Counted from the first letter of the stretch, positions 22,699-30,901 are shown. The stretch: 40,162 bases of DNA from PNAI01 sp964575715 (GCA_964575715.1 CAZNSG010000150.1:1-40162), one strand, 5' to 3'. Made by a program: numbers and translations. Notes: generated by a model not told the origin, from the letters alone.

Positions 22699-23694
22699 AT
22701 GACTTGCGTATCGACGATCTTCCGCAGAGCTGCTCTCGCCACGATCGCTGTCATTGCCGCATCGTCCGTAATCGAGTCCGCGCAGGCGCAAAGCTGGCCG
22801 CAAAAGCCGGTAAGAGTCCTGGTGGGTTTTTCCGCAGGCGGCAATATCGATAACCTGGCGCGGCTGACATGCCAGCGCCTGAGCGATGTGTTCAAGCAGC
22901 AATTCGTTGTGGAGAACCGGGTTGGCGCAAATGGCACAATCGCGGCCGAGGCCGTTGTCCGCTCCACTCCCGATGGCTACACGCTGTTCTGGGCAGGCAC
23001 TGGCACGATCTCAATCTTTCCGGCGATGGGCAAGACGCCCTATGACACGGTGAAGGACTTCGCGCCGGTCAGCTTGATCGGTACGAGTCCGCAAGTGCTG
23101 ATCGTCAATCCCAAGCTGCCGATTAACACTGTCAAAGAATTCGTGGATTACGTGAAGGCGCAGCCACAGAAGCTAGCTTATGCCGGCGGCGGCGGGCCGG
23201 GCAGTACGAGCAATCTTCTGATGGCGTTGTTTCTCAAGCGCGCTGGCCTGGAAATGACCGCGGTGAGCTATCGCGGTACCGCTCAGGGGATCATCGATGT
23301 CATTGCTGGACATATACCCACGATGTTCGTGCCGTTGCCCGAGGCGTTACAGCAGGCCGAAAGCGGCAAGGTTCGCATCATTGCGATATCGGACGACAAA
23401 CGCTCGCCCGAGGCTCCGAATGTGCCGACCATCGCGGAATCGGGATATCCGGGATATCGTGGGGTGAGCTGGAACGGCCTGCTGGCGCCGGCGGGGACGC
23501 CCAAGGAGATCGTCGACCGTCTCGCTGCCGAGTTCGTGCGCGCTGCCAAGGACCCGGCCTTTGCCGCTCTGCTCAACAAGCAGGGCGTCACGCCCATCGG
23601 GCTCAGCCCGGAGCAATTCGGCAAGTTCCTGCAGGAAGACATGGCGCTGTGGGCGGAAGCCGTGAAGCTCGCGGGCGTCACCGCGCCACAGTAA
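22699..23694 (+). CDS. TTT-family (Bug) solute-binding protein
   Basis: ATG 22699 follows a GGGAGGAAAGT site; 331 residues with a signal peptide ending at SAQAQ-SWPQKPVRVLV. Family marks are VGFSAGGNIDNLARL, QFVVENRVGANGTIAAEAVV, DGYTLFWAGTGTIS and the late APAGTPKEIVDRLAAEF. It would bind a small organic acid in the periplasm for a tripartite tricarboxylate transporter, but no TctA or TctB genes are nearby. It is the only clearly metabolic gene inside the flagellar cluster, inserted between the DksA-like gene and the 3' end of flgH. It resembles, but is distinct from, the partial binding protein at the left edge. Confidence 0.92.
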   Translation: MTCVSTIFRRAALATIAVIAASSVIESAQAQSWPQKPVRVLVGFSAGGNIDNLARLTCQRLSDVFKQQFVVENRVGANGTIAAEAVVRSTPDGYTLFWAGTGTISIFPAMGKTPYDTVKDFAPVSLIGTSPQVLIVNPKLPINTVKEFVDYVKAQPQKLAYAGGGGPGSTSNLLMALFLKRAGLEMTAVSYRGTAQGIIDVIAGHIPTMFVPLPEALQQAESGKVRIIAISDDKRSPEAPNVPTIAESGYPGYRGVSWNGLLAPAGTPKEIVDRLAAEFVRAAKDPAFAALLNKQGVTPIGLSPEQFGKFLQEDMALWAEAVKLAGVTAPQ

Positions 23695-23768
23695 TGCGCC
23701 GGATGGCATGAATCAGCCGTGCGCTCGCGATTCGCCTTTTTGTTTGTCGAAACACAGCGCAAAATGAG

Positions 23769-23801
23769 CGCGGCCTCCGGCGGGAGTTGCCGGAGGCCGC
23801 G
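23769..23801. terminator. Bidirectional-looking terminator hairpin
   Basis: Thirteen perfectly paired bases, CGCGGCCTCCGGC (23769-23781) with GCCGGAGGCCGCG (23789-23801), around a 7-nt loop. On the minus strand it is followed by CTCATTTTGC. It sits in the 248-bp gap between the convergent TTT binding-protein gene and flgH and can end either transcript. Confidence 0.75.
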
Positions 23802-23850
23802 TGGTTCCGCCGCCCGCCCGCGCGACACGGGACAGCGGGGGAGCCAGAAC

Positions 23851-23944
23851 CAGGAATCAGGTATCAGGAATCAGGAATCAGGCATCAGGCATCGCTGATC
23901 AGAACGGGTACGCATTCCTAGTCCCCGATCCCTGATCCCTGATT
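23851..23944. repeat. Seven-bp tandem repeat (CAGGAAT-like) with inverted arm
   Basis: Six contiguous 7-bp units, CAGGAAT, CAGGTAT, CAGGAAT, CAGGAAT, CAGGCAT, CAGGCAT, run from 23851 to 23892. Complementary units CCCCGAT, CCCTGAT, CCCTGAT follow at about 23923-23943, so the block can fold on itself. The flgH stop codon lies at its right end. Confidence 0.85.
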
Positions 23945-24704
23945 AGAACGGCAATAGGACATCCAGGACTTGCTGGCCGTAACGCGGTTGCTGCACATCG
24001 GAGATGTGGCCGCGACCGCCGTAAGCGATGCGGGCCTGCGCGATCTTGCTCGAGTCGATGGTGTTGTCGCTCTCGATGTCCTCCGGCCGCACAATGCCGG
24101 CGACGACGAGTTCGCGCACCTCGAAATTGACGCGGATTTCCTGCTTGCCCTCGATGACGAGATTGCCGTTCGGCAGGACCTGCGTCACGACACCGGCGAC
24201 ATTGGTGGACAGCTCTTCCTTGCGGTCGACCGAGCCTTTGCCTTCGCTCGATCCGGTCGATTCGGCGGTGAAGATCTTGGTCGGCAGCGCGCTGTTGAGC
24301 ACCGGCAGCTTCTGCTTGCCGAAGAAATTAGTGACGCCGGAATCCTCGGAATTCTTGCGGCTGCGCGCGGTCTCGTTCTCCAACGAGGCCTTGTCGGTGA
24401 TCTTCACCTTTACGGTGAGAATGTCGCCAACCTGGTGCGCGCGCTGGTCCTTGAAGAATGCACGCGAGCCGTTTCGCCACAGCGAGTTTGGATTATAGGT
24501 GGCCAGCTGCGGCATGGGCATCGGCATATGGACCGGTTTGTAGCCGGCTTGCGATGTCGGATTATCGATGGCCGATAACGGCGGCGCGTCGCCGATGAAT
24601 TTGAGGCGTTCGAGCGAAGAACAGCCCGTCAGCAGCAGTGCGCTGATCGAAACAGAAGTTGTGAAAAAGAGACGCAATAATTTAAGCATGGTTGTGCTGC
24701 TCAC
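23943..24704 (-). CDS. flgH: Flagellar L-ring lipoprotein FlgH
   Basis: The 253-residue protein has a lipoprotein signal with lipobox LLTGC near residue 28, then the FlgH pattern: NSLWRNGSRAFFKDQRAHQV, GDILTVKVKITDKASLENET and VVTQVLPNGNLVIEGKQEIR, ending in YGGRGHISDVQQPRYGQQVL. GTG 24704 overlaps the flgA stop by 4 nt; ATG 24689 is an alternative that leaves a complete signal peptide. FlgH forms the L ring in the outer membrane. Last gene of flgF-flgG-flgA-flgH; the stop falls in a 7-bp repeat. Confidence 0.96.
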   Translation of the reverse strand: MSSTTMLKLLRLFFTTSVSISALLLTGCSSLERLKFIGDAPPLSAIDNPTSQAGYKPVHMPMPMPQLATYNPNSLWRNGSRAFFKDQRAHQVGDILTVKVKITDKASLENETARSRKNSEDSGVTNFFGKQKLPVLNSALPTKIFTAESTGSSEGKGSVDRKEELSTNVAGVVTQVLPNGNLVIEGKQEIRVNFEVRELVVAGIVRPEDIESDNTIDSSKIAQARIAYGGRGHISDVQQPRYGQQVLDVLLPF

Positions 24705-25726
24705 TCGGCGCTCGGACGCGCTACGTTGGAGGATTCTGTTACGGATGCCGTGCTGGCCGCACGAAGCGGAGTCATTGCGGCTATGCTTACACGGCCGGGA
24801 CCGATAACGGTGGCCTGCACCGTGCGATTGGACTGGATATTAAGCACGCTCACGAGATCGCCGGCGGCGCCGGCTTCCAGCGCCTTGCCACGCACCGTGA
24901 GCAACACGCCCGGTACCTCGTAGATGATGGTGACGGACTCGTTGCGCTGGACAACCTCCGGCTTCATGAGATCGGATGACTGCAGCATGGCGCCGGAACG
25001 CAGCGACCGCTTGGCGGCAAGCCCGATCGCCGACGCGAGGCTGATGGATTCGCCCGCGTGCTCCGACTTCGGCCGGCGTTCGGTCATCACGTCCGACGAC
25101 TTGATAGTCTCGCCCCGGTTGAACGCGCGGGTGAGAACACTGGCCTCGACGGTCTCCACCGCGGAGCCGGCAAAGCGCAGCGGAAAGCGGCGCGCGACTG
25201 CACTGCCGGGCAGCTCGAAGGCGACATTAAACTGGCCGGTACGCGGTTCGAAATTCAGCCGTGCAACCTGCAACTCTTCCGCCGCAGACGATTCGACGTA
25301 GATGGTGCGTATGTTCCGGTCGAAGGTGATGGAAATGTTCTTGGCGTCGCCAAATCCATGCTGTCCCGCGATGGCACGCGCGATCCGCGTTTCGATTTCC
25401 TTGGCGGTGATCGCGCGGCTTAAGCGCGTCACCACCACTTCGGAAATACCACCGGTGTCGACGCCTGAGAGACGGTGCGGCGCCAGCGCCTCGATCACGC
25501 GGGCGACCGGTACGCCGCCGGTGGAGCCAAGGTCGGGCGAGCGGAACACGGGAATGTCGGCCGCAGATCCTGCATTTTCGACAAGGTCGCCAATGCGCAC
25601 GACATCGGCTGTGACGGTCACCAGCTCCTTGAGCTTTGGATTGGCCGGTGTGAGCGCGCCGGTGATCTGAGCCGCGGCAGAGCCAGTCAGCGCGATCAGC
25701 AGGGCGAACGTGATGATGCGAAGCAT
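24701..25726 (-). CDS. flgA: P-ring assembly chaperone FlgA
   Basis: A signal peptide MLRIITFALLIALTGSAAAQ opens the 341-residue protein. The C-terminal SAF domain is clear: RAFNRGETIKSSDVMTERRP, LASAIGLAAKRSLRSGAMLQ, SDLMKPEVVQRNESVTIIYE and VLNIQSNRTVQATVIGPGRV. An N-terminal region (about 30-200) makes it longer than the 219-residue enteric protein, as is common in this order. FlgA helps FlgI assemble in the periplasm. It lies between flgG and flgH, with a 4-nt overlap to flgH and 9 bp from flgG. Confidence 0.94.
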   Translation of the reverse strand: MLRIITFALLIALTGSAAAQITGALTPANPKLKELVTVTADVVRIGDLVENAGSAADIPVFRSPDLGSTGGVPVARVIEALAPHRLSGVDTGGISEVVVTRLSRAITAKEIETRIARAIAGQHGFGDAKNISITFDRNIRTIYVESSAAEELQVARLNFEPRTGQFNVAFELPGSAVARRFPLRFAGSAVETVEASVLTRAFNRGETIKSSDVMTERRPKSEHAGESISLASAIGLAAKRSLRSGAMLQSSDLMKPEVVQRNESVTIIYEVPGVLLTVRGKALEAGAAGDLVSVLNIQSNRTVQATVIGPGRVSIAAMTPLRAASTASVTESSNVARPSAE

Positions 25727-25735
25727 GGCAGTTCC

Positions 25736-26524
25736 TCAACGCAACATGTTGGAGGTGGACGACAGCATCTGGTCGGTCGCGGAGATTACCTTGGCGTTCA
25801 TCTCGTAGGCGCGCTGCGCGGCGATCAGGTCGGAAATTTCGCTCACAACCTCGACATTGGCCTGTTCGAGTCTGCTCTGCATAAGATCGCCGTAGCCGTC
25901 GGTGTTCGGCGTTCCATCCTGCGGAGTGCCTGAGGCCGGAGTCTCCACAAACAGGTTGTCACCGATCGGCTGCAGTCCGGCCTTGTTGATGAAGCGTGAC
26001 AGCGTGATCTGGCCCAGCACCGTTGGGGTCGTGGCGCCTTGCGGCGTCACCGAAACCTGGCCTTGCGCATTGATGGTGAGACCGCTGACGTTTTGCGGGA
26101 TGGTGATTCCGGGCACCAGCACATTGCCCTGCGCCGTGACAACGCGTCCCTGGGCATCCATATTGAACGAGCCATCGCGCGTAAAGGTAAACGTGCCGTC
26201 GGGCATGAGGATCTTGAAGAAGCCCTCGCCGCGGATCGCGACGTCGAGTTCAGCGCCGGTTTGCGACAGAGTGCCTTGCGTCATGATGCGCGGCGTGCCG
26301 ACGGTCTTGACTCCGCCGCCAAGATCGACGCCGACCGGCAGGATATTGCCCTGCGAAGAGGTCTGCGTGCCGACCCGGCGCACGTGTTCGTAGAGCAAGT
26401 CCTGAAATTCGGCGCGCTGGCGCTTGTAGCCAGTGGTGCGCATGTTGGCGATATTGTTGGAGATGACCTGGACGTTGAGTTCCTGGGCCATCATCCCGGT
26501 TGCTGCCGTGTGGAGCGCGCGCAT
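25736..26524 (-). CDS. flgG: Distal rod protein FlgG
   Basis: The 262-residue product has MRALHTAATGMMAQELNVQV followed by ISNNIANMRTTGYKRQRAEF, the rod signature. The C-terminal LEQANVEVVSEISDLIAAQR and YEMNAKVISATDQMLSSTSN are diagnostic of FlgG. It builds the distal rod that passes the P and L rings. Length matches the 260-residue norm. It follows flgF by 18 bp and precedes flgA by 9 bp. Confidence 0.97.
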   Translation of the reverse strand: MRALHTAATGMMAQELNVQVISNNIANMRTTGYKRQRAEFQDLLYEHVRRVGTQTSSQGNILPVGVDLGGGVKTVGTPRIMTQGTLSQTGAELDVAIRGEGFFKILMPDGTFTFTRDGSFNMDAQGRVVTAQGNVLVPGITIPQNVSGLTINAQGQVSVTPQGATTPTVLGQITLSRFINKAGLQPIGDNLFVETPASGTPQDGTPNTDGYGDLMQSRLEQANVEVVSEISDLIAAQRAYEMNAKVISATDQMLSSTSNMLR

Positions 26525-26542
26525 GGCGTGTTTTTCCGAATG

Positions 26543-27310
26543 TTAGGCCGGTACTTCGGCGAGTTGCTGGATGGCGGTGCGACGCAGATCGCTCTGCTGC
26601 TGGATCATGTTAGCGACCTCGGTGTAGTTGCGCGTCACCTGGATCATGCGGGCCATTTCGACAACCGCACGCACATTGGATTTTTCGATCGCACCCTGCA
26701 CGATGCGCGAATTCTGATCCGGCTGCGACTGTATTCCTGCAGGCGCGGCAAACATGCTGGTGCCGTCCTTTTGCAGCGATTGCGGATTGGCAAAGTTGAC
26801 AATTTGCAGCTTGCCGCGCGTCGAATCCGAATTCAGGCTCAATCCCTCCCGCACTCTGATCGTGCCATCAGGAGTGACGACAATGTCGCGATCGGTCGGT
26901 TGCAGGATAATCGGGCCCCCTTCGCCAAGGACACGATCGCCGGCGGAGGTCACGAGTTCGCCGTTGTTGTTGAGCTGCAGCGCGCCGTTGCGGGTGTAGC
27001 GTTCGCCGCGCGGGGTCTGGACCACGAGAAAGCCTTCGCCGTCAATGGCGACGTCAAACGGGCTACCGGTTTGCTGAATCGGCCCTTGGCGGAAGTCGTG
27101 CCAGGTCGCGCGGTCTTGCACGAAGCTCAGCCGTTGATCGGGGGATGCAAACTGCTCCGCACGCGCACCCGGCATCAGATATTCGGAAAACGCCGAGTTG
27201 TCGCTCTTGTAACCGGTGGTGTTCAGGTTGGCGACGTTATTGGAAACGACGTCGAGCTCGCGTCGAAGCGCGGTCTGCCACGAGAGCGCAATGAGTAGAT
27301 TGTTCGGCAT
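26543..27310 (-). CDS. flgF: Proximal rod protein FlgF
   Basis: ATG 27310, preceded by AAAGGGGAG, gives 255 residues beginning MPNNLLIALSWQTALRRELD with VVSNNVANLNTTGYKSDNSA. The body and the C-terminal IEKSNVRAVVEMARMIQVTR are FlgF-like. The frame runs 37 codons further upstream, but that part is not conserved. FlgF is a proximal rod subunit exported to the periplasm. It is the first gene of flgF-flgG-flgA-flgH and is divergent from fliL. A weak sigma-54-like element lies about 175 nt upstream. Confidence 0.93.
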   Translation of the reverse strand: MPNNLLIALSWQTALRRELDVVSNNVANLNTTGYKSDNSAFSEYLMPGARAEQFASPDQRLSFVQDRATWHDFRQGPIQQTGSPFDVAIDGEGFLVVQTPRGERYTRNGALQLNNNGELVTSAGDRVLGEGGPIILQPTDRDIVVTPDGTIRVREGLSLNSDSTRGKLQIVNFANPQSLQKDGTSMFAAPAGIQSQPDQNSRIVQGAIEKSNVRAVVEMARMIQVTRNYTEVANMIQQQSDLRRTAIQQLAEVPA

Positions 27311-27481
27311 CGAACAGGCTCCCCTTTGACGTTGCGGCTTTTGCCCTCCCAAGGCAGCACCGACCACGGAACCGCATGCTCTCCCAAGCCGCGTTTCGAG
27401 ATGGTTCGATGCAGCCGTCATGCCAAGTTTAAAATCGTATATAATTCAATATCTTAGAATATTTATGCCGGTTCTGCGCAA

Positions 27482-27497
27482 GGCAAAATGCGCCCCT
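27482..27497 (-). promoter_or_regulatory. Weak sigma-54-like element upstream of flgF
   Basis: On the minus strand AGGGGCG-CATT-TTGCC keeps GG-N10-GC and a perfect TTGC -12 but has GG for CA in the -24. The flgF operon is sigma-54 dependent in Caulobacter, which lends modest support. Confidence 0.3.
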
Positions 27498-27551
27498 TTG
27501 GCCATGCGAGCGGCAAAAAATTCCCCGTTGCACGCATGGAGAAAGTATCCA

Positions 27552-27559
27552 TTAACCAT
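27552..27559 (+). promoter_or_regulatory. TTAACCAT motif upstream of fliL
   Basis: TTAACCAT has been associated with CtrA in Caulobacter as a second, ungapped motif. It lies 109 nt before the fliL ATG and also forms the right half of the flgB box (36594-36601). Confidence 0.35.
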
Positions 27560-27667
27560 TGCAACCGTACCGTCGCCGCAATGAGCGCCGGGGCTGCGCT
27601 CGCGGCATGTGTCTTGTGCTGTCGCCGCTTGCTGGTACCCGCGCAATGACCAGCTTGAGGTTGCAAA

Positions 27668-28222
27668 ATGGCATCTGCGGCGAAAGCAAAAACGAAGGCG
27701 AAAGCGCCGGAGGTCGAGCCCGAAGAAGAAGATGAAGAAGAAGGCGACGCCGGAACGGAGCAACCGAAGAGCAGGCTCGCGGGACTCCTCACGCTAAAAT
27801 CCATGATCATCGGCGGTGCGGCGCTGCTGATCCTCAGCGCGGCGGGGGGCGCGGCTTATTTCTTCCTGTACGCGCACAGCAAGGAGCCCAAGGTCGCCGC
27901 GGTGCCGGGCAAGCCCGTGGTGTTTGTCGACCTGCCGGATGTGCTGGTCAATCTTTCCAATGCCGGTAGCGAACGCACGCAATATCTCAAGGTCAAGATC
28001 GTGCTCGAGCTGCCGGATCAGCTCATGATTGCACAAATTCAGCCAGTCATGCCGCGGGTGATGGATGCATTCCAAACCTATTTGCGGGAACTGCGGCCGA
28101 GCGATCTCGACGGCTCCGCGGGGCTCTATCGCTTGAAGGAAGAATTGACGCGCCGCGTCAATGTTTCGATCGCGCCGAACAAGATCAACGCCGTGCTGTT
28201 CAAGGAGATCGTCGTCCAGTGA
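27668..28222 (+). CDS. fliL: Flagellar basal-body protein FliL
   Basis: The 184-residue protein has a charged N-terminus (an acidic run PEVEPEEEDEEEGDAG at 14-29), one transmembrane helix at about 48-70 (MIIGGAALLILSAAGGAAYF) and a periplasmic stomatin-like domain with VFVDLPDVLVNLSNAGSERT, QYLKVKIVLELPDQLMIAQI and FQTYLRELRPSDLDGSAGLY. FliL surrounds stator units and supports torque. It starts the fliL-fliM-DUF6468-motE operon. Confidence 0.94.
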   Translation: MASAAKAKTKAKAPEVEPEEEDEEEGDAGTEQPKSRLAGLLTLKSMIIGGAALLILSAAGGAAYFFLYAHSKEPKVAAVPGKPVVFVDLPDVLVNLSNAGSERTQYLKVKIVLELPDQLMIAQIQPVMPRVMDAFQTYLRELRPSDLDGSAGLYRLKEELTRRVNVSIAPNKINAVLFKEIVVQ

Positions 28223-28234
28223 CGAACTAAAGCC

Positions 28235-29488
28235 ATGGCGCAAAAAGATCAAGTCGACCAGAACGCACTTGCCGCCGAATGGGGTCTCGCGCTCGATTCC
28301 GGGCAAACAGGCGCCGACGCGAATGCGGCGCCGGGCGCGGAAGCGGGCGCCGGCCCCGCTGCGGGTAACGGTGCGGGCACCGCAGGCGGCAGCGTAAAAG
28401 AACAGACGGCCAACCAATGGGCCGCCATGCTCGACGACAATTCGAACCAGGTGCAAGGCGGCAAGGGCGGCGCCGAGCGCGTCCTCAATCAGGAGGAAAT
28501 CGACAGTCTGCTTGGCTTTAGTCTTGCTGACGTCGCGCTCAACAATAACTCCGGTATCCGCGCGATCATCGACTCGGCGATGGTCTCCTATGAGCGCCTG
28601 CCGATGCTCGAAATCGTCTTCGACCGGCTGGTCCGGCTGATGACCACGAGCCTGCGCAACTTTACTTCCGACAACGTCGAAGTTTCGCTCGACCGCATCA
28701 CGTCGGTGCGGTTCGGCGACTACCTCAATTCGATCCCGCTGCCGGCGATTCTGTCCGTGTTCAAGGCCGAAGAGTGGGAAAACTTCGGCCTCATAACCGT
28801 CAATTCGAGCCTGATCTATTCGATCATCGATGTGCTGCTCGGCGGACGGCGCGGGCAGACCACAATCCGCATTGAAGGACGGCCCTACACCACGATCGAG
28901 TCCAATCTGGTCAAGCGCATGATCGAGGTCGTGCTCGCGGACGCAGAACTCGCCTTCAAGCCACTTTCGCCGGTCAAGTTCAATATCGATAGGATGGAAA
29001 CCAATCCGCGCTTTGCCGCGATTTCACGGCCGGCCAATGCTGCGATCCTGGTGCGGCTGCGGATCGACATGGAGGATCGCGGCGGCGATATCGAACTGCT
29101 GCTGCCCTATGCCACGATTGAACCCATCCGCGGCGTATTGCTGCAGATGTTCATGGGCGAGAAGTTCGGCCGGGACCCGATCTGGGAAGGCCACCTCGCC
29201 ACCGAGATTGGACAAGCAGAGATTGCGGTCGATGCGGTGCTGTACGAGGCACAACTTCCGCTCCGACGGATGATGGCGCTCGATGTCGGCGACACGCTGA
29301 TGCTCGAAATCAAACCGGATGTGCTCGTCTCGGTGCGCTGCGGCGACGTCACGCTGAGCGAGGGCCGCATGGGGCGCGTGGGCGACCGCGTCGCGGTGCG
29401 GGTGGCCAAAACGTTACGCAAGCCGCGCACGACCTTCGCTATGTTCGAAAAGGCAGATCAATCCACCAGCCGCATGGAGGCAGCATGA
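28235..29488 (+). CDS. fliM: Flagellar motor switch protein FliM
   Basis: Middle and C-terminal domains are clear FliM: VSYERLPMLEIVFDRLVRLM, LTTSLRNFTSDNVEV, LGGRRGQTTIRIEGRPYTTI and, near the end, ALDVGDTLMLEIKPDVLVSV. At 417 residues it exceeds the 334-residue enteric protein by an N-terminal extension of about 83 residues. The CheY-binding type segment LNQEEIDSLLGF therefore lies at 84-95 rather than at the N-terminus, and two Trp-containing motifs precede it. It forms the cytoplasmic switch with FliG and FliN. It starts 12 bp after fliL and overlaps the next gene by 4 nt. Confidence 0.96.
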   Translation: MAQKDQVDQNALAAEWGLALDSGQTGADANAAPGAEAGAGPAAGNGAGTAGGSVKEQTANQWAAMLDDNSNQVQGGKGGAERVLNQEEIDSLLGFSLADVALNNNSGIRAIIDSAMVSYERLPMLEIVFDRLVRLMTTSLRNFTSDNVEVSLDRITSVRFGDYLNSIPLPAILSVFKAEEWENFGLITVNSSLIYSIIDVLLGGRRGQTTIRIEGRPYTTIESNLVKRMIEVVLADAELAFKPLSPVKFNIDRMETNPRFAAISRPANAAILVRLRIDMEDRGGDIELLLPYATIEPIRGVLLQMFMGEKFGRDPIWEGHLATEIGQAEIAVDAVLYEAQLPLRRMMALDVGDTLMLEIKPDVLVSVRCGDVTLSEGRMGRVGDRVAVRVAKTLRKPRTTFAMFEKADQSTSRMEAA

Positions 29489-29928
29489 GCTATGGCTTTC
29501 CGTTCATTATCGAAACCATGGTTGCGGTGCTGCTGCTGTTCACGATTCTCTATTGTGTTCGTCTCAATAACGGCATCATGCAACTCAAAGGCGATGAGAA
29601 GATCCTGAAGACGACGATCGCCGAGCTGATCACGGCAACCGAAACCGCCGAACGCGCGATTGCCGGACTCAAGACAACGGTGCGTGAAGCCGAGCAGACC
29701 CTGGGAGAACGCTGGCGGAGCGCGGAAAAATTCTCGGCCGATATCAGCCGCCAGATCGAGGCGGGTGAAAGCATCCTGAGCCGGCTTGCGCAGATCGCGG
29801 CGATACGGCCGGCGGCGGCGGTTACGCAGGAGGCCAAACCTGCCGTGCCCGATCCGAAGGCGATCATGGCAGCGGCGCAGGCCTTCGCCGAGCGCACCGG
29901 TTCGCGTGGCCGGGGCCTGGCGGCATGA
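29485..29928 (+). CDS. DUF6468 membrane-anchored coiled-coil protein
   Basis: The 147-residue protein begins MSYGFPFIIETMVAVLLLFT, a single N-terminal membrane helix (about 8-27), then a cytoplasmic or periplasmic coiled coil (40-110: DEKILKTTIAELITATETAE, RAIAGLKTTVREAEQTLGER). It matches the pattern of DUF6468 proteins encoded after fliM in alphaproteobacteria. Function unknown. ATGA overlaps join it to fliM on one side and motE on the other, so it is probably produced in step with the switch and the MotE chaperone. Confidence 0.8.
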   Translation: MSYGFPFIIETMVAVLLLFTILYCVRLNNGIMQLKGDEKILKTTIAELITATETAERAIAGLKTTVREAEQTLGERWRSAEKFSADISRQIEAGESILSRLAQIAAIRPAAAVTQEAKPAVPDPKAIMAAAQAFAERTGSRGRGLAA

Positions 29929-30857
29929 TCCGAATGCTGCGCGAGTTTCGCCTTATCCCGCTGGTGCTGATCGGGACCGGTTGCCTGTTTGCGCTTAAGG
30001 TGATTGGGCTGTTACTCGATGGCGGCTATCTGCTCGGGTCGCGCACGTTGCAGAGCGATAATGTCATCGCACTCAAGCCGCTGCCTTCGCAGGAACTCTA
30101 TCCCGAAACTATCAAGCTCGATGGGGCGGCGGCTTCGCCCGGCAACAAGCCGTCGTGGATGCGGGAGATATTCGGCTATCCCGACGTGACCGGCTCGGTT
30201 AATTCCGGGAGGACGAACGCAATCAATCCGGTGATTGTGACCGGCTCCACCAATGCCCCCAAGCCCGCCGGCAAGGATGTCCCGCCCACGGATAACGGCG
30301 CGCCTCCGCCTGCGGGGCCGGCCGGCAAGAATCCGGCACTGGCAAAACCGCCGCCCGCCAGTGGAACGGTAATCTCCCTCGATGTCACGCGCCCGGTCTC
30401 TCCGGCCGAACGGGCGATCCTCGAGCGGCTGCATGAACGGCGCCAGGAGCTCGACACGCGTGCGCGCGAACTCGACATGCGTGAAGGTCTGCTCAAGGAA
30501 GCGGAGAAGAAACTTGATGTTCGCATGAATGAGCTCAAGGAGCTGGAAGGGCGGGTCAGCGCGGGTCGCAAGCAGAAGGAAGAAGCCGACTCATCGCGAT
30601 TCAAGAGCCTTGCCAGCATGTATGAGAACATGAAGGCCAAGGACGCGGCCAGGATCTTCGACCGGCTCGACATCAGGATACTGATTGACATGACATCGCA
30701 GATCAACCCGCGCCGGATGTCCGAAATCCTGGCGCAAATGTCTCCGGATGCGGCTGAGCGCCTCACCGTTGAGCTTGCGAGCCGCGCCAGTGGCGTCGAA
30801 AAGGCAGCCAATCCAGCTAATCTGCCCAAGATTGAGGGACGTCTTAACGGCGGCTGA
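29925..30857 (+). CDS. motE: MotE-family periplasmic motility chaperone
   Basis: A membrane-proximal hydrophobic N-terminus (LIPLVLIGTGCLFALKVIGL, about 10-29) is followed by a Pro/Ala linker (100-150), a coiled coil (160-225) and the MotE/MgtE-N-like end MYENMKAKDAARIFDRLDIR, INPRRMSEILAQMSPDAAER. In Sinorhizobium MotE stabilises the periplasmic motility protein MotC. No MotC-like gene is in the window, but the next gene encodes a large exported repeat protein that might play the partner role. At 310 residues it is longer than the Sinorhizobium protein. The stop lies in the stem of a terminator. Confidence 0.82.
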   Translation: MIRMLREFRLIPLVLIGTGCLFALKVIGLLLDGGYLLGSRTLQSDNVIALKPLPSQELYPETIKLDGAAASPGNKPSWMREIFGYPDVTGSVNSGRTNAINPVIVTGSTNAPKPAGKDVPPTDNGAPPPAGPAGKNPALAKPPPASGTVISLDVTRPVSPAERAILERLHERRQELDTRARELDMREGLLKEAEKKLDVRMNELKELEGRVSAGRKQKEEADSSRFKSLASMYENMKAKDAARIFDRLDIRILIDMTSQINPRRMSEILAQMSPDAAERLTVELASRASGVEKAANPANLPKIEGRLNGG

Positions 30858-30876
30858 TGGTCAGCCGCCGGTTTTA
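30849..30876 (+). terminator. Terminator of the fliL-fliM-DUF6468-motE operon
   Basis: GGCGGCTGA (30849-30857) and TCAGCCGCC (30861-30869) pair perfectly over 9 bp with a TGG loop, followed by GGTTTTA. The motE stop codon is the last three bases of the left arm. Confidence 0.82.
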
Positions 30877-30886
30877 TCAGGTACAG

Positions 30887-30901
30887 TTAAGTCATCATTA
30901 A
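30887..30901 (+). promoter_or_regulatory. CtrA-type box upstream of the AMIN/repeat gene
   Basis: TTAA-GTCATCA-TTAA is an exact TTAA-N7-TTAA, 66 nt before the ATG at 30967 and just after the motE terminator, giving this gene its own candidate promoter. Confidence 0.65.

Larger units (their letters stand above)
27311..27667. other. 357-bp divergent regulatory region flgF/fliL
   Basis: Contains an A/T-rich core with TATATAAT (27438-27445), a weak sigma-54-like element towards flgF (27482-27497), a CGGCA half of an FlbD-like site (27511-27515) and TTAACCAT (27552-27559), the octamer that also occurs before flgB. No gene is seen. Confidence 0.55.

Noticed and set aside
23851..23899. CRISPR-like array after flgH
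   Set aside because: Units are 7 bp and contiguous with no spacers.
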